Assembly: GCA_963693285.1 (NCBI GenBank)
Contig: OY848921.1
Location: forward strand, 5,203,497 to 5,267,496
Length of the DNA: 64,000 bases
Origin: Xestospongia muta
Taxonomy: Eukaryota; Porifera; Demospongiae; Haplosclerida; Petrosiidae
Direction of reading: 5' to 3'
Below the pieces are notes generated by a model that had not been told where the DNA came from, did not search any database, and worked only from the letters and a program-made list of their open reading frames with translations. Position 1 is the stretch's first letter; each line of letters begins with the position of its first letter. Positions 36,401 to 48,300 of the stretch are shown here, piece by piece. The translations under genes and the position numbers were made by a program.

Positions 36401-38980
36401 GCGATAACAGGAAAGTAACTGTGAACTTGCATCACGAGTTCAGGACAACATAGCATTCTTTACATCATAGCTAGGCTTACAGTAACTTGCTTAAGGCTCG
36501 TACAATAACGATCCTGGATCTTCTTTTAAGCTGACTATCAAAGCAGGAAATAATCTATACTCACTACCGGTAGTAGGAGACAGTTTATATACAATCAAAT
36601 AACATACTCAATTGCATCCGTTTTTTCCGTTAATATTAACTTTCATAAAATGGCTTCCTTAGAGTAGTTCTTGATAGTAAACTGCTACTGAAATCACTAG
36701 TTTTGTTTCAAAAGGGAATATTTCGTAGTTGAGCGTGTTACCTCTGTGAATTTAGTGTCCAAACTGTTTATTATTATTATTGAGTTATCGTGAACTATCT
36801 ACATTAGAAGCAGAGACAGAGGAAAGATGAACAAATCCAATATATGATCAGCTGTGTCTGTGATGCTTAGAAACCTTGTCTTAACCTATTACTAAGTCAT
36901 AATGTGGGGATTATCACAGAAGAAATACTTGAAAGAATTGAAAGATTACAATCAGTTTTGGGTGAGACACATTCCTTTTCTGCCAATACATTACAATGGA
37001 CAATCTGGGCTGTATCTACATAGGCACTGCTACAGTGTGCTTGATAATTACATAAAAATTCAAGACTAATATAAACTGTAAACATCTAAACACTACAGTA
37101 TATATAGGAATGTCAAACTAAACACATATAGGGTTTATGGTCTGTGGTATATAATACATGATTAAATTACATGAATTCTCAAACTTTGGCCTTTCATTGA
37201 CATGGAACATGCTATCAACTAAACCAACTCTTCACCATTAACAAAATAAGCCTAACAAATTAAAGATATATTTACTTTAGACAAAACAAACATCTAAAAA
37301 GATTAAGCCATTGTAAACATCTTATATATAGAAATGACAGTATAATAATCCTTACATAGTAGCCGCACAATAGGTTGACATTTTATTGCTCTGTAGTAAT
37401 CTAGCTTGATATATACACTACCTTCAAATTATGCATAATTCATAGTATTAGTCAAGGTGCCAGAATACAGTGAGTGTCCACTTGTTCAATCAACTATATA
37501 AGACTAACATATTATAGTTATATATATTTATTTTAAGCTAAAAACAAACGTCTAAGGAGATTAAGCTAATGTAGTCATCTAATATGATGTCTATTGTATT
37601 TAAACATTATTTAGAAAAGAAGAAATCCAATCATTTATCAAAAAAGTAGATATAAATAGTTATAATATATTGTAGCAATTTATTATTACTTGTGCAGGAT
37701 GATGGAACTACCACATTAGCCATCCCTACATTTACTTTTATATATAGTTTTATATAAATGTTGAATTAAGTATAATAAGAATGGTATGGTCATTTAAATT
37801 GACATAATATGATGCAATATAGTAAACATCACATTGTTGACTTTACTAAAATGTACTCATTGCCTCCTATATACTACACAAAGGCTTTTTTTGAAAAGCT
37901 ATTTGTTTAGTACACTGCATGACTTTGTAGTTCATTAGTAATAACATAATAATATGTTATATTTAATGTATTGTATAGGCATGTGTGCAGCCAAATTACA
38001 ACTGACCACGAATATGTTTAACAACCAATCTACAGACTGTGTAGGTCATGTCACTTGTTTTAGACCCATAGCATCAATAACAGAAACGATGCTATCTGTA
38101 TTCCTTAATTTAATCTACAATATTGTTTATTGAGGTGTTTTAACAGCGAAGTTTTTTCATAAATCACATCACAAATGTTTTGACAGAATTGGTTCCCTAT
38201 TGCAATTCATGTCACATTTAGCCAATTAGTTATATTTGTGCCATTATTTTTGTATTTTGTTAATGTGCTTGTGTTATGATTTGTTTATATATATAATGTT
38301 TTGGAACATTCATTTTGGTTTAGAACTTAAACAAACAGGGTAGTACTCAGTACAGAACAAATTGATGAAAATTGCATTACAAAAGTTCTAGAGAGCATTT
38401 TAAAATTGGAATGGAATATTTATATTTCAGCTAACTTGAAGAAAGTAATGAAAATTCAAAGCAATGTCTTTAACTAGCCACACCAAATTAAGTGCTATTA
38501 ACAAAACAATAACTCAATTGATTTTAATGCTAGAAGTTCAGGAAATACAAACAAGTTCATAACAAGTACACACATTTACATTATAAACAACCAGATCCAT
38601 AGCTTGTTCTTAATCCCTTTTTTGTTTTGTTACCAAGGGCTTTACTCTTGTCTACAGATTGCTATCTATAACATTATTATATTTTACACAGCATGGACTA
38701 TAAAAGAACTACTGATGGTCATATAGTTTGTGGTAGTATGGAACTACAAATTATTTATTTTGAATTTTCTAATGAACTTACAGCTGCTATAGAAATACTG
38801 CACTCACAACCCACACTCAGCACAACTGGATAGCTGATAGTTCTAAGTTAGGGTTTCCACTGTCAAAACGAATTTTCTTAAAATGAAAAATTAAGCATTT
38901 TATCATGCTTACCTTTACAATAAAACGCTCTAGCTTCAAAAAGAAATTGTTTGCAGCAGTTTCTAAGGTACAATAGCTAA
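33497..38980. other. Non-coding 5' flank of receptor copy A
   Basis: A+T rich, collinear with the flank of copy B. 33715-34110 is rich in 'gtaatggtaat' words. Short open frames (34432-34629, 35554-35742, 36897-37085) are not conserved as protein between the copies. The promoter must lie here, but no clear core element is visible. Confidence 0.5.
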
Positions 38981-39593
38981 TGAAAGGCACTAAAGTGCTG
39001 AACCTCGTTGCAGTTTCTAAGTTATTTATAAATGCTATGCCAGCTTAGGCCCAGCTATCAGCTAGGTAGTAGTATTGCAAGAAAATTTATTAACATTCTA
39101 GAAGGTGTGGTCATATTTATCAATATTTCATATACAAAATTTATTGTAACTTGAAGATGAAACGTTATTTGGAAACGTCCCGTAGTACAAATCTAAATCA
39201 ATATATTATCTAATAGTAGCAGGTTTCCCAGTGATTTGAGACGTTTCCTGAATGTGTCACTTCGCTCTAAGTCCATGTACAATATTGAAAACACTTTTCA
39301 GAACTTATATGACGATTGCTTAGACCAACGGCCTTATTCCTCTAAGATTGTCTACAACATGCTAAAAAATCTCCGTATTAATTTTTTTACTTTTCGAGAA
39401 ACGGCACCTTGACTTCTGCAGCCTGAAAATTCTTTTGCGAGTTTTAGCTTTCGTTTTCCTTGACGATGTTCTTGATACTACTGTTGTAAAGTCCACACGT
39501 TTTTCTATTCGTTGCTAAACGTTGGTAGCTGCTAACGCTTCACTTGCCAAGTTATAGCAGTTCAAAAACAATCCCCGGTAACAGGCAGTGCAG

Positions 39594-39626
<33 letters not shown>

Positions 39627-40751
39627 AACACACACTGACAGACTACCGTATATAGCCTCGCTAAGCGCCCACGCAAAGCGAGGTTAATGATTGTCATTAT
39701 ATTGGTTACAGAATACTTGATACAGCAGTAAAAGAATACTACAGTTTGTGCACTAAACGTTTGACTGACAAATTATTTTAAGCAATAATTATTTAGAATA
39801 AAATTGATATTACTAATATTATTATAGTCTTTTTTTGGTTGGCCATAAGTAGAATACTATCGGGTATCTATACAATATCCTTAAAACTTTTAACTGTAAT
39901 GCAATTGTTATTAGAAAGAAGTCCTATGTTTTGAATATTTGTCAAATGGATTTAATTTTGGTAGATGGAATGTTCACTTTCAGCAATTGTTTTTTCAAAG
40001 AAGGATACCACAGACTAATGTATACAGTTGTATATCTAAATAAACATTTTGCATCAACTCCTTTAGTAGAAGAAAGGAGATATGTATATGTCCCTACATT
40101 ATATCACTATAAAGCTAATTAAGACCAAAACCTTATAATACATTTATTTTCTATAAAGATATTATTCTTGTATTAACATCAACAACAAGCTGAGCCAGTC
40201 CTCAACAGAAGCATTAGCCCCACCTTGCTACAGCACGTGTCTAAGACGTGACTTGCTGCACCAAACTTGAATCATGTCTGCATGTAGAGCACTAGCTGAC
40301 TCAGAGTTAACCATTTAGTAAGTATATAACTCAAAGAAGTATTGAGATAGCTACGTAACATTCTGTTATTACTTACATAATGCTGTAGGCATTCTCTTGA
40401 TATAAGGCTGGGTATATTACATGTATCATATCCAACATAAAATTGGTCTAGGTTGAGCTATGTACAGTATCATACCCAGACCTACAATGTTTCCTGTTGT
40501 TTGTAGGGCTGGATATGAAATTGTAAAGTCTGACTTCTGGTCTGGTCATTATCACAAAATTCAGTAATAAGTAATCTCCTTTATTTGAGGATTGATAATT
40601 GGAGAGAGTCAGTATGAAAGTGTATATCAATCACTTTAGAATTTACAGTACATTAAGTTACGTGTGACTTGTTCTTTTATTTATTTGGACTAGCTCAATG
40701 AGATGTCTGATAACAACATTACCAAAAGGAGCAGCTCCACAACAGTGTTAA
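38981..40751. other. Unique non-coding DNA between duplicated segments
   Basis: Contains a (CA)n microsatellite and, just after it, a short hairpin (cctcgct...agcgagg, about 39655-39682). A 63-codon plus-strand frame at 39931-40122 has no motif. Nothing else is recognised. Confidence 0.4.
39594..39617. repeat. (AC)n microsatellite
   Basis: Twelve AC dinucleotides followed by interrupted 'acacac' runs to about 39636. The minus-strand open frame across it (Cys/Val repeats) is not a gene. Confidence 0.9.
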
Positions 40752-42367
40752 GGTAAAGTTCTACAAAAGGATGAGCGGAAAAGAGTTAGAGAAGATAAGG
40801 CAAAAGCCAAAAGAGAACAGTCCCAAACAAAGAGAAGTGGAAGGAATAAGAAGAAAGGTGTGTCAAATAAAAATTACTGTACGTTTATTGTTTAGTTGTA
40901 GTAGGGGTCTCCGAGTCTGAGGCTGATGATTCACTTCCAACACAAACCAGGAATAACAAGAAAGGTGTGTGAAATTAAAGTTACTGTACCTTTATTGTTT
41001 AGATGTAGTAGAGTTCTCAGAGTCGGAGGCTGATGATTTAGAAATGGCACTTCCAAGACAAACCAGGAATAAGAAGAAAGGTGTGTCAAATTAAAATTAC
41101 TGTACCTTTATTGTTTAGATGTAGTAGAGTTCTCCGTGTCTGAGGCTGATGATTTAGAAATGGCACTTCTAAGACAAACCAGGAATAAGAAGAAAGGTGT
41201 GTCAAATTAAAATTACTGTACCTTTATTGTTTAGTTGTAGTAGAGTTCTCAGAGTCTGAGTCTGATGATTTAGAAATGGCACTTCCAAGACAAACCAAGA
41301 ATAAGAGGAAAGGTATGTCAAATTAAAATTACTGTACCTTTATTGTTTAGTTGTAGTAGAGTTCTCAGAGTCTGAGGCTGATGATTTAGAAATGGCACTT
41401 CTAAGACAAACCAGGAATAAGAAGAAAGGTGTGTCAAATTAAAATTACTGTACCTTTATTGTTTAGTTGTAGTAGAGTTGTCTGAGTCTGAGGCTAATGA
41501 TTTAGAAATGGCACTTCCAAGACAAACCAGGAGGAATAAGAAGGAAGGTGTGTCAAATTAAAATTACTGTACCTTTATTGTTTAGTTGTAGTAGAGTTCT
41601 CAGAGTCTGAGGCTGATGATTTAGAAATGGCACTTCTAAGACAAACCAGGAATAAGAAGAAAGGTGTGTCAAATAAAAATTACTGTACCTTTATTGTTTA
41701 GTTGTAGTAGAGTTGTCTGAGTCTGAGGCTGATGATTTAGAAATGGCACGTCCAAGACAAACCAGGAATAAGAAGAAAGGTGTGTCAAATTAAAATTACT
41801 GTACCATTATTGTTTAGTTGTAGTAGAGTTGTCCGAGTCTGAGGCTGATGATTTAGAAATGGCACTTCCAAAACAAACCAAGAATAAGAAGAAAGGTATG
41901 TCAAATTAAAATTACTGTACCTTTATTGTTTAGTTGTAGTAGAGTTCTCAGAGTCTGAGGCTGATGATTTAGAAATAGCACTTCCAAGACAAACCAAGAA
42001 TAAGAAGAAAGGTGTGTCAAATTAAAATTACTGTACCTTTATTGTTTAGTTGTAGTAGAGTTGTCTGAGTCTGAGGCTGATGATTTAGAAGTGGCACTTC
42101 CAAGATAAACCAGGAATAAGAAGAAAGGTGTGTCAAATTAAAATTACTGTACCATTATTGTTTAGTTGTAGTAGAGTTGTCTGAGTCTGAGGCTGATGAT
42201 TTAGAAATGGCACTTCCAAGACAAACCAGGAATAAGAAGAAAGGTGTGTCAAATTAAAATTATTGTACCTTTATTGTTTAGTTGTAGTAGAGTTCTCAGA
42301 GTCTGAGGCTGATGATTTAGAAATGGTACTTCCAAGACAAACCAAGAATAAGACATACAAGCTATGA
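40752..42367 (+). CDS. Gene built from 13 tandem 116-bp exon-intron units (acidic 26-residue repeats)
   Basis: An open stretch from 40752, just after a TAA, encodes a highly basic segment (DERKRVREDKAKAKREQ) and ends at donor aaag|gtgtgt (40857). Thirteen exons follow from 40896, spaced at 116 bp: 78-nt exons in phase 1 and introns of only about 38 nt (gtgtgtc... to ...tattgtttag). Each exon reads VVEFSESEADDLEMALPRQ followed by TRNKKK. Unit 1 lacks four codons and unit 6 has one extra. The final unit runs on to TYKL and TGA at 42365-42367, the last bases lying inside a dispersed inverted repeat. Unit 11 has an in-frame TAA (42106-42108). The 5' end is unresolved: ATGs at 698 and 703 of the 40-kb block do not join in phase. 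Alternating acidic/basic repeats suggest a nuclear or RNA-associated low-complexity protein, but function is unknown, and it could be a minisatellite that only preserves splice signals. Confidence 0.5.
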
Positions 42368-42461
42368 GACTTGTCTATATAGCAATTAATCAAACATTGA
42401 AGCTGTACATGCACAAAGAACACACACCACTAATAAACACTTTACTTAAATTATAACCGAC
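42353..42461 (+). repeat. Dispersed inverted repeat, left copy
   Basis: It begins acatacaagctatgagac and includes gcatgcacaaag-like and cacacaccacta words. The reverse complement of 54316-54433 matches it along its length at roughly 85-90 percent, with a 9-bp insertion there. It lies at the 3' end of the exon-array gene and left of the transposase. Confidence 0.8.
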
Positions 42462-42489
42462 TGTTTTGGTAGATTTGCCCAACTCCACC

Positions 42490-44830
42490 CATCAATTAAT
42501 CTAAAATACCAAAGAAATGCTTGCAAGGTATATCATGAGAGATCCAACCTTTGCATGAACATGATGGCGTTCCATCTTTGATTCCAAAATTCACTGTGTA
42601 TATTCCTTTTCTTTGACTTCAAAGACTCCTGAACAATCATCAACAACTCTTACATCATTGGAAGTGCATTTGTTACTAGACGCTTTACGATGAAGACAAT
42701 GGGAATAGTTGGTTTTGGTCTGCCATGTAAGTATTCAGGAACAATAGGATTATATGTCCGATTTAACGCAGTTTGTTTAAATCGAGGTATACTTGTTTTT
42801 AATGTAGACCAGACAAAAATTCTTCCACAATTGTTGTAATGACTTTGACAATGTGATATTTTTTGCCGTGGGAGGTGACGACATTTGAAGATTTTGTTCA
42901 TAGCCTCAGTGCCATTGTTTGTTTCAATTCCAGTATAGTACTCATAATCTCTATAAGATCTTGCCTATTTCTGTATTAGTAATTATATAGTAAAAATATT
43001 ATTAGAAATTATTGTAGGTACAACAAATAAATATTAAGTTATTCAATCTTAATAGTTTTAAAACAACAAGGTAGTAAACATACATCTAACATGTTTGCCC
43101 TGGTAATAGGGAAGATTCCATGGCAACTGAACAGTACATACATACATACATACATGCTATAGTATTAAATCAATTGTATGTATACAAATATATCAACTCA
43201 CTTCAGGTATGGATAGCCATGAGTGTGCAAGTTAATCTTAACTTGTTTGTTTCGTTTCTATAGCGATGACTCTTGTAATATCTTTACAGCTTGATCAAAA
43301 TGATGAGGTCTAGAAAGATTCTCTTGAGGAGTTGTTGATGGAGCCCAAGCACATTCATGCAAGTAATTCAAAAGCTCTTCAGCTTCTTGTACAGTTAGAC
43401 AATGTTTTCTGTCCTTAACCCAACGTTCCCATGACTGTTCCCTATAAAAGTCACAAATTAGCGAAGTCATGCTGGGAAAGGATGACTTCACAGCAGCCAT
43501 TTCTGCTTCACTGTAATCAGACATAAAGAACTTTGGATTCCAGTCAGCATTTCATTGTTTTAACACATCTAGTGCTTCCTGTATGTTAACAGCTTCTTCA
43601 CCTTGAATAATGAATTCTGCAACAACACAATAGCAAGTGTTTGTCTTCATGCAAACAAAGAATAATGGGAGATCGTACTTAGTTGTCTTGTAAGTAGCAT
43701 CAATTAAACTGACTGTGTTTCCATATCATAACAAAACCTGCTGTTGCCATAACTCTTGGTGAACCCACTACCTTGTGGAATGTCTTCATCATCTGAGATT
43801 GATGATGTTTTATACGGTCGAAAGAAAAACTTGCTCTCAGGTGACAGATCATTCCATTGTTTAACCTTTAAACTGACATTTTCTTGGTCAATAACAGATA
43901 AAAGCAATGTTCTTTTTTCATTGCTGATGTGATTTCTAATAGCTTGAAGGTTTGGATAGTATGCTTCGTCCAAAGGGTCTGGCAAATTACTTAGGCACAG
44001 AAAGTGGTGGACATAATGTTGTAAGTGGTGTTGAACTTCAAAAGGATCAGAAATATCATCTAAAACCAATGAACGAATTTTCTGGATAATAGCAGGATGA
44101 ACTCTTTGAGCTAGTCTGATTTCCCTTCCAGTTGGATGACACATGTGATGAGCCTCACAGGAAAGTAGGCAGACATAATATTTATGTTCAGTAGTTGTTT
44201 TGTTGTCATTAGCTAAAGCATCTCTAAGTTCGGCAAGCCTGTTTTCTCTAAACTTTCTTTGAGTTTGTTTATTAACGTGAAACTTGAAGTTGATAAAACA
44301 GCATACTCAGGGTATATAACATACTCAGTCAATTCATTATGTGCTTTACAGCCCATCTTATGAGTGAATGTAACTTTGTACTAGACTTTTCTGTACTCTT
44401 GTAGTATTTTGTACCATACTGACAATCTAGGTATCTCTTTTCTCCAAATGAAAAAGGTGCACCATCAAAATTCACAACATGTTTCCCAACAGTTTGTTTC
44501 CAAAATAGTCTCACAGATTTCTAATAAGATGAATGAATTATGACATCAGCAAACATTTGGTATATAAGATACCTTATTAACAGCTTCAGAGACATTTTCT
44601 AATACATTGTTTTCATTTTCTTTATCAGCAGAGTCAGCTTTGTTTTCCTGACATCTTTTAACTCTGGTACTTGTTCTAGTACCAAATGTTGTGCCAGTTG
44701 ATTCTTGTGGTCTTCAAGAACACCATCCAGCTCTTGTCCATCAATGTATCCTTCATACTAAAGCTCAACAGCTTCAAAAGACTTTGCCATTCCATAGTTA
44801 GAAAGCAAGATGATTCACCTTGGAGAAGAC
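42490..44830 (-). mobile_element. Decayed MULE transposon with SWIM finger and CARF-like domain
   Basis: Right to left: a remnant N-terminus (MAKSFEAVEL, a stop, YEGYIDGQELDG) near 44.8 kb. Then 44329-44514 with GAPFSFGEKRYLDCQYGTKY. Then a long frame from about 44290 to 43704 with HHMCHPTGREIRLAQRVHP and LPDPLDEAYYPN, the pattern of the calcium-responsive transcription factor (CARF/ALS2CR8-like) domain found in such transposases. The DDE core gives LIDATYKTTKYDLPLFF (about 43.7 kb), FFMSDYSEAEMAAV and CDFYREQSWERW (43258-43555). Then 42650-42901 (NKIFKCRHLPRQKISHCQ), and a SWIM finger, CSCKGW...PCKHFF, near 42510-42570. Frameshifts near 43.72 kb and stops near 43.56 and 44.78 kb show it is dead. 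Terminal inverted repeats right at its ends were not found. Confidence 0.75.
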
Positions 44831-45370
44831 GGATATCCTGTTAAAATCACGTGTATGGCATGATCCTGTTAGGATCACACGTGAAGGGGACAAAGTGTTG
44901 TGAAAGTATTACAACCCAAATAGGAAATAGGAATTGGAATGTCTGTCCTTCACTTCCGTACAAAAATTGCCCAAGGAATAGTTTTTTATTATTCTTACTT
45001 ACCCACTTAAATGCACCGTTTAATAATATATGTAATGCATGCACAGTTCACGTATGCGTGCAAAGCAGAGAAGTTGAAGAAGGGGTTAAATGTTTTGCCT
45101 AATTAACATTCTCTGGTAAATGACTAGTAAAGGGCAAAATTAAGCAATTAGTAGATTTTAACAATAATGTATCATTAATGAGAACAAAAACATGTTCAGA
45201 TTACATATTCAGTAATCATACTGGATGATAATGGTACTAACACTACGTTGACATTGGATATTAAAAGTCCAGCCTTATAATTTAGATCTTTTTAGCCATT
45301 GGGTTCGTGTCTTTCCTTTTCATAATTTCTATCATTTGTAATAAAATCAGAAGATCTTTAGTCAACTTAC
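44831..45370. other. Junction region before duplication copy B
   Basis: Contains an imperfect palindrome (tcacgtgt...acacgtga, about 44847-44883) and a MITE-terminus-like stretch (44920-44955). From about 45005 it is collinear with 27490 onward. The short open frames on both strands do not look real. Without splicing, the last exon of receptor copy B would read on to a TAA near 45282. Confidence 0.5.
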
Positions 45371-48300
45371 TCTTTTGGGAGGAACTGAAGGTGGGTCCTA
45401 CATCTGAAGTTCCATGTTTACTATAGTATATACGTACAGTGTATATCACCATTGTATATGACTGGTTTACCTTGTTTTCTTAGGAGGAAGAACATGAGGA
45501 ATTGGTTTCCTTTGTGAAGTCATGCCTTTGTCATAACAACAGTTGTATGAAATTTGAAAATTCTCTTCATCTGAGGTTCCATGTTTACTATAATATATAT
45601 GTACAGTATATATAATCATTGTATACAACTACATGGTATACCTTGCTTTTGTAGGAGATGGAAGAGGAAGAAGTGGTCTCCTTTCAACTATCATGCCTTT
45701 GCCATAACCATAATTGCATGGAATTTCAAAATGTTCTACATCTGAGGTTTCATGTTTACTATAGTATATATATATATATACAGTGTATAACATCATTATA
45801 AATGGCTGGTTTACCTTGCTTTTTTAGGAGGAGGCACAGGAGGAAGTGGTTTAGTTAGGGCACTTTGAAGTGTACTATAATTATATAATGACACCTAACA
45901 TTTCAAAGGACAACATGACAGTTTATTAGCTTGCCTTGTTTTTGTAGCAGTAGCAGTGGGAGAATCAAAAACATTACTATCTGTATTTGTACAAATGCTT
46001 TCCTTGACATTTCCTTGACTGAAGTTAGTAGGGAGCATTGGGCTAGCATTATTTAAATATTATTAATATTACTCAAAATATTGAAAAAATTACAAAGCAA
46101 TTATTCACATGACATGGAATATGCTACATACCCTTTTCTGGAATTTTCATTTGCTATAACATCATTATAATAAACTTTAGATCCTAATTTTGTGTCCGAT
46201 ACCAAATAGTAATGAACTTCACTATCATCTTCACTTCCTTGCATTACATGTACCCTATATATATTGTAATGACATCATTATTTAGAATTGTATGTACAAC
46301 AAACCTTTTTTTTAATAGGTAACTTCTTTTTGATTTAAACTTTTTGAAAATACACACTGATATTATTATGCAACAAACACAAATAAACAATGACAAACCA
46401 CCAGCAGAACCAATTGCACTGAATAGAATCACTTTGTCATTTGTATTAGTTTCATAATTTGATGTCTGATTTGGACTACCACTAGCAAGTACTAGAGTTG
46501 TGTCACTTGGACTAGGACTAGTGAGTACTGGAATTGTGTCACTTGGATTAGGACTAGTGAGTACTGAAGTTGTGTCATTTGACAGAAAATAAACTGATGT
46601 AACTGTTAACACCTGTCCATCAACTATTATTTCTGAAGTATATTTTGTCCAAGTTTGTAATGATCTTAATAGTTGTGATGTTGTGAAATTAGATATAGCA
46701 GACAGTCTTGCTCTCATTTGTATTGTATTCTCACTGTCACATTGTAAAGTACTATCTGATATATAGTCTGAAGTTATTGAACAATAACAGACTCTATTCA
46801 ACGCTCTAATTATGACTTGAGTAATCTCATTGAGTTTACTTTCAGTTTTATTTAGCTATTATAACAAGAAATTGTATTATAATATTTGTTATTGTTATAT
46901 GACTTACTATCCACAGATAACAGTTATTCAATCCATTGATATACATAACAATCAGTTTGTTGTCATATACTTTACAGAAATAATGCAAAATTTGTTATCA
47001 TATATTAAAAGAAACTAACCAGGAATTAGTATATTTTGAGATTCCAAACCATATCCTTCTTTAGTTTGTGCCAACACTGACAAACAATATTTTGAGAGTG
47101 GATCCAGATTTCCTACTTTAATTGTAGTATTAAGAGTATGTATTAATAATTTGTTGATGTCAACCACAAGACAATGATCTATTGATTTGGTCAGATTAAA
47201 GGAATATCCTGTCACAATTCCTCTCCCCTCTTCTAGTGTTAGTGGCTTTATTTTTGCAATAATGTCAGTTAGAGAAATTCTTTGTGCTAGTTCAAAGTTT
47301 GGAGCCACTGTGGGAACTACAGAAAATCAAACCACTTGTAAATTGCAAGTATTAATTTTATAATACATTTATTATTTATAATTGTATATTTCAGTTGTAC
47401 CTGTCTCCTGAGTAAAAAATATTTTATACAAAGGTTCTCCTATACCAGCAATAGTAACTGCAGAAACTTTAACTTCATATGGAGTATAAGGATCTGTAAA
47501 TGGTATATCAATCGTAATAAATATAATTTAATATGTAACTAACTTAGATTGTGTATTATGTGATATAAGCTTTCTTCAGTCTCAAATATAACTGATTGAT
47601 TTTCTGTCAAACTCCTAATACTGATGTAGTAGAGTAAAATAACTCCATTTGACAGAAATGGTGGTTCCCATGAAATGTTGACAGATGAATTAGATAGTAC
47701 AGTGATAGTCAAATTATGTATAACACCTGGCTCTATAATTCACCAATAAAAGAGTAGTCAAATGAATATTTTTCATTTATCTATTCCTTTTGAATGTATA
47801 TCCATCCATCTATCAATCAAACCTGTCTGTTCAGTTGTATTGTAGACATAGTCTGACTGAGGTCCTTCTCCTCCACCAGTTGTAGCTGAGATACTTATTC
47901 CCACTTGTTGATAGGGTAACAGTCCCTCCAGGAGATATAGTGTGAACTGACTGTCTACAGTTCTAGTAGATATCTCAATGCCATTAGTATAGTTGATGTA
48001 GAGAGTATAGTGAGTAATGATACCATTAGATATATATGGAGGCTCCCACTGAATTAGAAGAGATGAAGAATTAACAACGCTAACTGTAACATTAACTGGA
48101 GAGTCATCAGGAACTACATTGGAAGTTTATGACCTTATTAATAATAGTTAGTGTGTCACTTACCATCTTGTAATGTAGTAAAATTAATACAGAGTGTTTT
48201 TCCTATTCCATTAGTTGTCCATTGAGGTGTGACACAGCATATATAAGGAGTGTATGGTTTTAAAAATAGTACAGTGGTATACAATTTCTGAGTGGTAGTT

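Larger units (their letters stand above)
27490..38980. repeat. Segmental duplication, copy A
   Basis: Sequence from about 27490 to 38980 is collinear with about 45005 to 54158. It includes the receptor gene, its 5' flank and about 5 kb of non-coding DNA. Differences are mostly substitutions, module number changes in the gene, and a deletion in copy B of DNA equivalent to about 35590-36450. Within copy A, 35566-35710 and 36735-36870 are themselves an imperfect direct repeat. Confidence 0.88.

Noticed and set aside
39515..39697. Cys/Val-repeat frame
   Set aside because: Translation of the (AC)n microsatellite.
40896..42352. CRISPR-like regular array
   Set aside because: The units are near-identical over their full 116 bp with no unique spacers and carry eukaryotic splice sites and codons.
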